Assembly (NCBI GenBank): GCA_019095985.1
Contig: CM032660.1
Coordinates: 14,429,654 to 14,493,653, forward strand
Direction of reading: 5' to 3'
DNA: 64,000 nt
Source of the DNA: Streblospio benedicti
Taxonomy: Eukaryota > Annelida > Polychaeta > Spionida > Spionidae
The notes under the pieces are model-generated. The model had not been told where the DNA came from, searched no databases, and saw nothing but the letters and a program-made list of their open reading frames with translations. The first letter of the stretch is position 1. Each line of letters begins with the position of its first letter. Position numbers and translations under genes: made by a program. Shown piece by piece: positions 12,201 through 23,900 of this stretch.

Positions 12201-14162
12201 TTACTTTCCCTAATGACTTTTTATTTTTCATACGTACAGGTGATCTGCTTTTCTTTACTTTGGAATTTTCTTCTTCTAAATTTAGTTTCAAAATGATGCT
12301 CGCGTCTTCATTTATTTCATTTGGTTCCATAATTTTAGAAACTTTGTGTCTTCCTTTATCTTTACAATACATCTCATTTTCACTACCCGATGAAGTGAAT
12401 TTTTTCTTGCCTAAATTTGATTTTGATTGAGATCTTCTTTTCTTATATTTATCATCCTTTCCATCTTTGTTGTCATAGTCTAAAAAAAAACTTGTATGCT
12501 CTGGATTAGATGATCTTAATCTTTTAATTCTTTTTTCATTTTTACGTTTATTTTTATATTCCAAATACTTTTCGTAGGTAAATTCAGAATCAGAACTTGA
12601 ACTTGAAGTTGACCTGTATCTTTCAAATCTTTGTTTTGGAGTACCCTTCAGCCCATCGTAATAACGATTCCTTTTCGGAGTTTCCTCCTCAAATTTGGAT
12701 TTGCTTTTAGAACGCGACCTTGTTCTTTCATAGGGAATTTTTGCTACTTTTTCAGAGCTCTAAAATTAAGATATTTTAACCAATAATATATATATCAATT
12801 ATATATACCAATTACATATTAACCAATATCTAAATACAACCAAATAGATTCTAAATAGCATTAAAACTTTAACAATGAAACCATGAATATGAATTTGTAC
12901 AAACTATTAACCTTTAGTCCTCTCTCTTTACGAAGACGTTCCTTAATGTCCATTAAAATTTCACCCATATAATTATGTCCACGCCATCTGTAATAATAAT
13001 TAATGCATTTTAAGCAATTCCTTGACTGCAAAGGTATGGCTAAATGAATAACAAGCTACATCAACACTGAATAGTAAGTATATCTGGATATTCATACTTA
13101 TCAGGATAAGCAGCATTTCGGTCATGCATTCCTAACCTAATACCCCAATAATCATCATGTGGACTTGCCTCAGCAAGATACCTAAAGTGAAAATACAAAC
13201 ATTTGAAGCAAAAGAAAAGCATAAATATCTGATTATTATGACCTGTGCAATCACACGCTTGCAGATTGATTCTTTGTAAATGGTAGAAAGGATTGTGTAG
13301 ACATCCGCAATTATACAAAAAACTTTTCAGAATATGTCAATATATATATAATTAACGCATTAACTAAAACCTCTCAAGAAATGAAAAATGAATGCATTAT
13401 CAAGAAAAAAAATTCAAGTAAGTGTAATTAACACCAATACCTATTTGTTTTGAGAAGATGATCCCCAATTTTTTCATTTTGATAGAATTTTAACCAACAT
13501 CCATCATACATTCTATCTCTGGCAACCTTTCTCCATCTATCCAAATCAAAATTTTCTATCATCTTGGCACGTTGTTTAATTTCTTTTGGATCTGTCATTG
13601 ACATAATATCATTACATGCCTCCATATCTTTGAAGAAGTGACACTTCTGCACATTGTAGTATTGCTCAGTACAACAATACTCCGTGCCACTGCTATCTTT
13701 GAAGTTGACGCAGTAGAAGTTGCTCAAAGGGGATCCAGCAGAAAAGAAAAGTGTAATATCTCTTACGTTACGTTCACTCTGCCACAGCTTAGGTGTTGAT
13801 ATACGCTTTGCTGGCCGTGCGGGTTTGTCACCCATACCTGTTGGCATTTCTTTAGGAGTGTACCACACTTCATTAACTGGCGTTTCACATTTCTCATTGG
13901 CGGGTGTTTGAAATTTGTCTTTACTTGACATCAAATATTGCTTTGTTTGATACATTGTTTGAGGAGTCTTGGCAGAATCAATATCTGTCTGATAATTTGA
14001 TTTTGCAGCATTTTCGTCTTCTCTAACTTCTAGAAATTTATCTCCCATCTTCGCATAAAATTGACCAATTTCTATTTTTCTTTTACGATCAATATCTGCC
14101 TCACAATTTGATATTCTAGTATTTTCGTCTTTACTAACTTTTCGAACTCTAAGATCTTCCAT
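3202..14162 (-). CDS. Giant protein with two NADAR domains flanking a 62-residue repeat array and an RS-rich region
   Basis: Six exons in consistent phase: 14162-13441, 13181-13098, 12987-12912, 12759-6875 (5.9 kb), 3808-3628 and 3501-3202, giving about 2415 residues. NADAR 1 spans about residues 136-294 (GSPLSNFY, TEQYY, EASPHDDYWGI, then GHNYMGEILM). Next come an SR/K-rich linker, about 16 tandem 62-residue repeats (about residues 488-1479), and a Ser-rich then RKRSSSPQ-type RS region. NADAR 2 lies at the C-terminus (GSPLSNFYPC, SEQYYQYHKA, GEANPNDNFFGIG, KNMLGEILM). NADAR proteins (DUF1768/YbiA) act on ADP-ribose-linked substrates, and some bacterial ones remove ADP-ribose from guanine. 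The RS region suggests nuclear or splicing-speckle location, which is inference. ATG at 14162 has a good context (ACAATGG), but the frame stays open upstream to a plausible acceptor at 14243, so it may instead be spliced to the HAT gene. Confidence 0.85.
4198..5152. mobile_element. Non-autonomous hAT-like DNA transposon, 955 bp, with 8-bp target duplication
   Basis: The ends read AGGGTTCTTACCCA and, reverse complemented, AGGGTTCGTACCCA. The flanks are GTGCTTGC (4190-4197) and GTGCTTGG (5153-5160), an 8-bp target-site duplication with one mismatch. An 8-bp duplication with CAGGG-type ends is the hAT signature. No transposase frame is present inside. Confidence 0.75.
5395..5885. repeat. GC-richer repeat-like block, unclassified
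   Basis: This block of about 490 bp differs in base composition from the AT-rich intron around it and has no long frame. It contains a short perfect hairpin, ACCATGG-GACTTTGT-CCATGGT, near 5738-5760. It looks like a fragment of a dispersed element, but no second copy lies in the window, so the class is open. Confidence 0.35.
6960..7095 (-). repeat. Short in-frame tandem repeat coding RKRSSSPQ units
   Basis: Within the big NADAR exon, 27-30 bp units repeat several times and encode successive RKRSSSPQ, RKRSASPR and RRQRSPSPR peptides. This is an SR-type repeat of the kind phosphorylated by SR-protein kinases in splicing factors. Confidence 0.7.
9206..12180 (-). repeat. Coding minisatellite: about 16 copies of a 186-192 bp unit
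   Basis: Inside one exon the frame repeats a unit of 60-64 residues about sixteen times. A typical unit starts NYNEAIVIANNSRNLFDD, continues with a NIPKIYEHESQHKGK-like segment and ends TSMPIQ. Two subfamilies are visible. The 5' copies carry YEHESQHKG and SMPIQ. The 3' copies carry IDEDKESQHKDE and SMSIK. The first copy is degenerate. Several central copies are nearly identical at DNA level, pointing to recent unequal exchange. The units are Asn/Ser/Asp-rich, predicted disordered, with no domain I recognise. Confidence 0.9.
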
Positions 14163-14933
14163 TGTCCCATTAACTTGATCACATAAATAGTGTATACTGG
14201 TGAGCCAAGTCTTTTTAAGCTTCTCTTGACTCTTTTCCGGATTCTGAAGGTGAAGATTCTACTTGATGAGACAGAATAGTCTTTTCAGTCCACGTTTGCG
14301 AGCTGTGGCAGTACCGATAGCATAATTGTTTAAGAATAATACTGATTGTGAAATTAATCCATTATAGACACAAAAAACAAAATTAAAAGACTTCCACCAA
14401 AGAAATATTTCATTTTATTCGGAATACTACAATGCTACACAACAACTAAGCATATCAAAGCTACAGCTCACAAACTACAGTGATTTAGATTTAGAATGAA
14501 AATAAATTATTCCCTTATACCCCATAACCAAAGGAATCATGCTGGAAAAACACCTAAACTATTCAAAAATAGTTACATGTAGGATAGCATAGAATTCCAC
14601 TTAGTTATGGTAACACAGTCCAGACTGTCAAATAAGTATCCATTCGATGTTTCACAGAGAAATTCACTGGATTTCTTTGAGTGACGTTCATGATTTTTTT
14701 CAAGATAGGCTATGCCACCAGTCAATGGCGTTACATTGATGGTGCTTTGATACGTAGAAGAATGAATCGTCATTCAATGTGAAATATTTCATTATCAATC
14801 CCATTCAAAATTTCTTATTTGACAGTCCAAGGTTTAAGCTCTAGAAATTGTTAGAAGAAAACCTAGGTTAATCTAAGAGACGATTAAAAGGCAATATTAG
14901 CGTTACACAGATAAAGCATTTTATAAAAAGTAC
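14163..14933. other. Junction between the HAT exons and the NADAR gene
   Basis: No RRM or other SART3-type exon is present. On the minus strand there is a plausible acceptor TCTTCACCTTCAG ending at 14244, after which the NADAR frame is open to ATG 14162. A TAG lies just before the acceptor. A short upstream ORF (MLSVLPQLANVD) and an AATAAA (14419-14414) are also present. The stretch could be an intron, or the promoter and 5' leader of the NADAR gene. Confidence 0.5.
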
Positions 14934-17900
14934 CTGTTCTCGCCATTCTCGTATTTTCTGCATCTCCATTTCACATCGAGCCACCGCTTGGTCAAATTGT
15001 TCTAGCGTGCCTGAAAAAAAATCCATGTCTATGATTTTGCCGTAAGGAAATCTTTGCAATTCACTACTCATAGACGTATGAAAGTATGTGATAGCCATGT
15101 AAAGTTGCACATACATCAAAATTTGTTTAAGGATTGTAGTATGAATGTATGTTCACCTTCTTCTCTTTCATAATTTATGTATGCATCAATAATTCCTTCT
15201 GGCCAATCAGCTACTGCATTGATCGCTCGTTGCAGAATTTTCCGACAGTGTTTGTGAGTTCCATAAGCTCTGCAAAAAATTAACATAAATATGAACAAAA
15301 ACCTTATTCAGTTATTCATTACAGATTGACAAAAACATTTGAAGCAAAAACAAAAAACTATTACAAATATATAAATACAGGAACAGTTAATCAGAATTTT
15401 CATCAAGAACTCTTTTATTGAGTTAAATATTTGGAACTTCTCCATCAAAATTGTTTAAATAGTGTTAACTAATCAAATCAATATCATATCTCAAAATTGA
15501 TAAAATATTTAGTAATGAAAATTGGACGTTGCTGTCTTACCTCTCCAATATGAAGTAGTCTAACCACGTCTGTGCTAATTCACCAGGTTTACCTAGTTTA
15601 GTTATTTGAGTATAGCATTCACGAGCCTTCTCCATATTCTTAGCAAATTTTGCCTGAAAATGATAAAAATACAATGAGCATACAAACATCACTACATACA
15701 AGATTATTTATACCAGAAACAGATAAGAGCTCTTATCTGTTTCTGTTTATACTAACGAAAGCCAAGAAATACTTCACCTCGAGTCTTGCTCTGTATTCAT
15801 ATAATGGCACTACAATAGTCAAGTCTCTAGGAAATGCTGGAAAATACAAAAGAATAAATTTAGATCAATAGAAGTAAAGAAATGTAATGTATTAAGAACA
15901 GAACAACTTCTTATCAGAAATTCCATCAACCAGAACCTGTGCTATATTCTCAATTTTTGGGAATGTAAATGTACTGCGATCGCCCATGGACCAACTCTCT
16001 TCCAATATTTAGCCATGAGGGCAGAAACCAAATCGTTCACTGAAATTCCAATGGGAAAATCATTGAGATTTGTAATGACCTTTATCATTTGAAATGACTT
16101 TTCATAAGTCTAATGACTTAATTGCATATGACTTTTAACAAGGGGACAGGAAAGGCTGTTTTAGGCTTTTACTAAAATTTCATTTTCCCTTATTGCTGCT
16201 TCAAATTTTACGAATTACACCTTGCTGTGTCGGTAATAATGTTATCTAATGATATAATAGCATGGCTTGAATGAAATATATAAGTTAATGTGAAATTTTG
16301 TTATGAAACAATGAAGTCATGGCATCATTGAAATAATAACACTCCTGTCTTAAGTTTTTCAGAGTTTGCAAATGCTGACAATCCACTAATGCATTGCGAG
16401 ACTCATACCCCGTTTAAGTAAAAGAAATACAAATTGAGTAATCTTCAACTTTATATAAGTAATGTATACAATTGATGACCATTAATCATTAAATGCATGA
16501 TTCTTAATGATAGGGCTCCTTTGGAATGCTCAAGTTAAGTCAAGAGTAACAATACTTACCATTCTGAATCGTCTCAATAGCAGCTTCAAACGTTTCTCTC
16601 AACTCTTGAATGTGTTTCTTATCTACAACAGAAAAGGTATTGCAGCAGTATTGTTTATTTACAGATTAAGATGCAAATTACCAGCTTTTTATTAATGGTA
16701 TTCTAAGCATAAAATATTCTAACATTTTTATAAAATTAGTAAACTGTGTTGAAAATAAAATTTGACAAGTGGATAACTTCATACGTCCATAATATAGATA
16801 GATGCAAACAACCTCAACCAAGTCTGATTCTATGAAATACATCTGTTAATTTTGATCGAGTGTTGTACGTGACAATGTCATTTGTCTAGATGTCTAATGC
16901 GGTCGCTAGAGTCTCGACATACGTCTGAGTCTCGTCACGTCACTAAAATGTACGTGCGACCGCATCTACATACTTATTTATTTACATTAAACAAGTTGTT
17001 AGTTAAGATAACATCAATAAAAGGTAACAAAAGATAACATAAAAGATAATACAACATAAATTAATATTGCACCATATCTGCTGGAAGTGATTATCTCAGT
17101 TAGTTCACCTGTTGTCACTAAAGTTGTATAAAATATTGTTCCATTTATTATTGATTACAGAACCATATATATAAAAAACGCTTGATAATACTGTCTGTAC
17201 TACAAAATTATTAGAAACCAGTAATCTCTTACTCAAAGAAGCTGTACTTTTACATCTATTAATATGAATATGTGTATAGACTCCATTTTAAACCATTCTA
17301 TATTGAATATACCTTCTTCATCTGCTGGATCTGTCCACCGTATCCCTCGCCGCAAATAATCTATCCAAGCTGTCCAAATCTGTAGATGATCATGGGCAGC
17401 ATGGAACCCAACTCCTATTGCACGGTCAACCAATCCTGTTGATACAACATAGTTAAGATTTTAGATTCTATTTGACTGTTTGAGAATACATGGAAAGAAA
17501 AACAAAGAATTATATTGCACAATCAAAATGGTTTGGACATTGTCCCCGAGAGGATATCGTAATCCTTCACAATGTATAATTAGCAATAACTTAAACCTGA
17601 CAGTACCTCTGACTCTTTGTGATGATTTTCCATGGCGTTCAAATGCTCTTATGTAGCCCACCCATAATTCTGAGAACCAAGGACAGTTCCGCACAGATCT
17701 TTCATAAACTGAACAAACATGGTCAGAATCGTCCAGCCCTATAACTCGATCCTAAAAGAGTAAAAGATTGTTTGTATTAATAATATGTTGCATTACATCT
17801 ATAGCTAGTTACATTAGACAACCTCTGATTTACATTTTTCTATCATTCCACACAATTCATACACCAATGTTTCTATTTTTTTTTATCTACCTGACTGATA

Positions 17901-20900
17901 CTTTAGCAACAGTGTCCTTGGAAACCATAAAATTTTCATAAAAAATTACAAGGTGCACATATTTCAGTGAACTTACGCAATACTTTGTATATCTAATCCA
18001 TAACCCTGCATCAAGGCATTTTTCTGTGATAGCTCGCTCAAACAAACTGATCATTCTATCTCGTCCAGTATGTACCTCTTCTTCAGCATCGAGATATTTA
18101 TTATAGATTTCAATCAAATCACCATCTTCGTTTAGCTAAATAAAAAAAACACATGTTAAATTTTGGCACAATTCATAATCATGGAATGACATGACAAGTT
18201 ATATATTATAAACTAGAGATCAATGCATGCTCCTTCAAATATGAAGGATTGCAGATTGCCCTCACTCTATGTAATATAGGCTCGTGTGAATGAGCCTCTA
18301 TGGATTTCCCAACCATAACCTAGAAAACTAGCCAATCAGCGCAAAGCTCTCGCTATCTTGGAGAGATTTTTGACCTGTCAATATTCTGGTTGACTCCTCC
18401 TAACTCATAAATATTTGCATATTTCGATGTTTACCGCATTTTAAGTAGTATACTTGCAGTACTCATGCATGAAGACGTTAATCTGAAGTAGGTCAGTTGC
18501 TAAAATTGTCTTCTAAAATATTTATTTCTTACTTATATTTTTTAGAACTCCCCAGAAACCTGGGAAGATGGTTGTGTTTGGATGTAATGATAACTGTGTT
18601 TGGATAATACATAGCCAGATGGTAATAGTGAATGTTTATTTGTTTATTACAAATGGACTTGAATTCAATATGTCCACAAATATAAACCCCTGGCAAAACA
18701 ATGTTTTGGCAAACATCAATACTCATGATATTGTTGTATTTTCTTCAAATATCTTACCCCTATCTCATACTTTTGGCAGGTGTGAAAATACATGATGTAC
18801 AACATACCAGTGTTAAATTTGACATGCATGTAGCATTAGCACTGCATTTACAGCCGAATCCACCAGAAACATGGTGAATAATAGTGTTTTTTATTTAGAG
18901 TGCATTTTAATGAAAATTCCACAGGTGTATCACATTTTTATGTAACAGTAAATCTGAGGCAGTTACGATCAATTTTCTAGCAATTGGATCAACAACTTTA
19001 GACACAATTTTTAAGTGGAGCCGTTGCAAAACAAAAGTGTAGTTTCCATGCAGGTGCAGATGCAGGTGCTTTGATGAATATTGATTAACTAAGTTAGCGA
19101 CTAAGCCAATTCAAATGGAGATCAATTTTACCTGATGAATTATGCATATATTTGACCTAATTGGCTCAGCCACAAGGCTCAAAACCAAATTTTGAGAAAT
19201 GTGTTGAGCCCTTGATATTCATATTGATTGCCATAGACTCTATTTCTAGTTATGGTAAATAAAATGTTTTACAAGCAAAAAAAATGCTTTAAAGCTATTC
19301 TACATACAATACTTACAAGTTGAGTTTCAAACGCTTCCACATCCTTGACTTTCTTCAGGGCATTACCATAAGCCCTAATAACACCTTCATTAACTTCAGG
19401 CGCAAAATTCCTATATTCCGCTAAGGTGGCTTCCATATCTGAAACATGATTGCATAATGTATGAGTAATCAAACACTTATTACAACCTTTCACCAGATTG
19501 TTCAATGAGGTGTGAAACAGTTTAAAACATGGGGAAAATCTGCTGCTTTCTTTAACTATTAGCATGGTCTTTAAATCTAAAATATTTTGACATATTTTCT
19601 TTCATTCCCTAACTGTATTATCTGTCTTTCCAGACAAAAAGAGAAGCTATAGCACATATCAACCAAAAAACTCTACATCTAAATAATTTTAAAAGGAAAC
19701 AGTTATTTTTCTAGTTTAATTTTATATGTGTATTTGAATCATTTCCAGTAATAGTAAACAAATAGCTAATAATTCAATACATGAAAATTGGATGTAATAA
19801 AAATAAAGTTCACCTATCAAAGGAATGACAAGCTGTCTAGCAAAGATGCTAGTTACTTTCTCGATCTGTTTGTCAATGGCTTCTTGTTGATCAGATTTGG
19901 CAACGCTGCCAATTTGTGGCTAAAAAATGTAAACATTTATCAAAAAATTAAATTTCATACAAACATACTAGGTCCACCTATTATCGACAGTCGTTTATTA
20001 GGTAAAGTAAGATTTATACCATCCATTCCTATCAAAGAAACTTTAAACTACATTTAGAAAGCTAGTAAATCACAACATACCGATAATGCATCTAAAATTG
20101 TTTCTTCATATTCACGATAAGCCTGCCAAATCAAAGCTCCTTTGTTGACGTGATAACCCACAGCCTTTACTGCTCGTTCGAATACTTCTCGAGTTTTTTC
20201 TGTATCTTTATCACCCACCATAAACATAACATATTCCAACCAAACATCCACAGCTAAAAAAATACATAGACAAAATTATCAAATGTAACAATAATAGATT
20301 CATTCAACAGCTAGTTACAAAATAACACTCCTAAAGTACGGTAGCAAGTACACACAGGCTCAATCAATAACAGAATTCAGGGAATTCCTCTCGTTTCACT
20401 GACCACCAGCCACTTTGGCAGGTGACTTTTTCAGATCACCTGCCAAAAGTAATGAGTACCAGCCAAATTATGGCAGGTAAGATTTTAAAAGCACCGATCA
20501 AGGAATGCCATAGGCGCAAAGGCAAGTTTGGGGGGTCTGGGGTCATGCTTCCCCAGATTTTTTTTTTTTTTAATTAGGGTTCTAGAAGCTCTTTGGTGCA
20601 CCCTTTTGAGAAAATGTAAGATTCCAAGACTCCATGAAAAGTTTTTTATATATAAAAAAATTTGTTCCTCCTGGGACCTCACCATTGAATTTCTCCTGGA
20701 GTTTGGAAAGGTACATAACGCGATCTCGTAATAAATCTGTGAGAAATCAAAACAGACTCCCACTTGTGGTTGACTCGCATTTTGATATGGATTTCGATGT
20801 CTAACTTTCAGGGCCAAATTATCATAAGTAAAAAATGTGTTTGGCTATAATTGATTTTTTTCCTACACTCGCCAATTTCTTGGAAAAAGAGTAACTGCCA

Positions 20901-23900
20901 AAATGGCAGGCGTGTATTTAACAACACCCGCCAAATTTCATATGTACCAGCTGGACGGGTTGGCGAGTATGAGAGGAATTCCCTGTAACCCTCTTGGAAT
21001 CGCATCCAAATAATGAGTTGATACCTTAAAGATAATGCTCAGCCAAAATAATATTTGTTCTGTTGAGCTCAGTATCAATCAATAATGCCTTTTCCATTGC
21101 AAGTATAAGGAAAATAATATTTATATTTTCCACATTAAATATTTATTACACCTTTAAAAATACCATGTCCTCTTGCTAACTAAAACATGAGGACACGTGA
21201 TGTTACATCATCGAATGATTTTCGTCAGACGTACCGTGTATTTCTGACGGCAGACGTCTCATTTTACATGGCAGAGATAGGCTGATTCTTACGTGTACCG
21301 TGCAAGTTACGTCTGACAAAAATCATTCAGTTGACATTTCTTGCATTCATGTGTTCAGTTGAGTGTGTACTAGCCTCTTATTGCGTAGTATTTAAATTGC
21401 TCTACATACTTTAATACGCTGTTTAAATGAAAGACATATTCTGAATACTCAAAACATATCATATTGCTTCTATACAAGCAAACTTGTTCGGCCACTGAGC
21501 ATAACCTTTAAAGGTGAAAATCAGACAGAGCTTTCAATTTTAGTACAGGTATTTTTAGCGAGAAGTACGCAATATTATAAGCATGATGGTATTATCAATG
21601 ACATTGTCGGAGATCTATGTAAAATCTTCAGTTTGACATTTTTGCCAGTTGTTTTTTATTTCAAAATAATTTTTCGTCTTGTCAGAGGGCAGACTTGAAC
21701 ATTCAAATCAAAGATGGTAACAAGACTGTACCAATGATATTTGACAAGCAATGGTTTTTCACAGGAAAATAAGAGCATTTGAGGCCTCAAATTGGAGGCA
21801 GTAAATGCATATTTGGTGTGTAGACATACTAGACAATAGTCCTTACAAATAGAATTTTTATTATACTGTTCATTTCTCATAAAAATGACATCCAAATTTG
21901 GTGTTAAACTTGTTGTTGACATACCTGAATTATATGTGAAACAAAAACTATAAGTGTTTGCATACAAATTTCTCGCACAAAATCAAACTGTTTTTTTTTT
22001 AAATGTGGCGACTAGTCGTCCCTGCACTCAACAGGTGTTTAGTCAGAGCAGAGCACACCCATCCCGTGTATTTATATGTTAAAACCATGTTAAACCATGT
22101 TAGCACAGCAATGTTTGAGGTATCAAAATAAGGCTACTTTCTTCTATTTTCGTATGATAAACACAATTTTTAAGATAATCATTAAAATCACAAGATCTAG
22201 GGTGCATTTTTGTAAATAGGCCGTACTATAGAAAACCCACAGCTATCAAATGTATTGCAATTTGAACACAGTTTCCATTCTTTATCAACATGAGATCTTT
22301 AAAAAAAAATCTTTTTAAATTTTGACACCAGTAAACCATGCAATAATTTTTATGGTAGATGCGCGCGCTAATTGCCGGACGTGCAGTAATTATTCGGACG
22401 ACGATAGAACGTATTTTAGCGCTAGATGGCGCTAACAAATAGTACATAATGACCACATTATGTCTGACTACAGATAATAATATTTATAAAAACGATTTCT
22501 CGCTTTGTACCTCTCGATTATTTAATAATTGGTTGCCTATAAGCACGCGGAAAATGCATGAAAACGAAAGTATCCAGTAATTGGCACATATATCGTAAGT
22601 ACAAAAGTAAGCAACAGTATGCGATTAAAGTTGTATTTCATTAGCTTTGACGTTTTCATTTGGTTTCTTTCTACTGTAACATCTATAAAAGAAGTTCGTC
22701 GCTATATACAATTACTTTACTTCATATTTCAATGAGAAATTTGGATGTTTATTTGCCTTTTATGTGCTTTTAGTCAGAATAATTGGCGCGCGCATCTAGT
22801 AGTATTATATGCACTTGTTTGGATGCTTTGTCTTAGATAACATAAGGAATGGCTGATACCTATGGGAAGGGTGTGCTCTGGTCTACTGAGCGAAGTACTG
22901 GGTGACTAGTCGCCCCAGCTCTAACAGGGTTGATAAAAAACTGAAATTGTATATGCCATTGAATAAGGTTGTTTGGTTTATTTAATTCTATTGAAGATTA
23001 CATACAGCGGTAATCCCTCACAGCTCTTTCAAAGAGACGAATAATCTTTTCTCGATCTTTTTCAGACTCTTCATCTATAATACGCTTTTCATCGTTGATC
23101 CATTCCAACCATAGTTCTATGAAAGAAAAAATATTTTAATATTATTGTGAAGATCTGCACAGAATGTATAAAGATAATATCCTATAGATTACTGATTTCA
23201 AAGTAGATGAATTAGTATTGTTGCAAAAAGTTGTAATTCATCTTACTTGGGGCTAATGGATAACACTTGTTCATGGCTTCTCTAGCATCTCTAAGTTGGT
23301 CAAGTTCACCAGCGGATCGCAAAAGTTCAATCAATTCTAGGTGACGATCATATTCATAGGGAGTTTCTGCCAACTGAAGCAAAACATATATATATTACAA
23401 ATCAAATAACAATTGGATTCCGAAATCGGCTACACAGAAATCATTTGTAAATTGGGTTTGATTATTCCAAATCAAAAGCAATTACGTAGATACCTATTGA
23501 AATTTGTCATTCTGTCTTTGGCAAGACTCTCTTCCAAGAGCTTCATCAGGCCTAATGGGCATTTAGTATAGCCACCGAATTGCTATATACTCAACTTAGT
23601 GGAATCACCATTTAAAACACGACATAACTGACACTCAAGTCTACCGTGCACGGGCCGCGAATTCATGATGCAGGCGAATTTGGTTTGACAGGCATACACC
23701 GACATTAGCCTAATACAATTAGGCTGGTACTTTCTTTCATACATAAACATTAATTCGCAAAATAATGAGAACTATCTTATAGATGTAACACCAACATGAG
23801 ACAACTGTATGCATTTGTAACAATTGCCAAACTTCACAAATTTAATGTTTTATATCACTATCTTGGAAGGCCTATGTAATGATCTTTATAGCAACCAGAC

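Noticed and set aside
14573-14773. Minus-strand 66-codon frame between the HAT exons and the NADAR gene, checked as a possible RRM exon
   Set aside because: It has no RNP1 or RNP2 motif and no resemblance to SART3.
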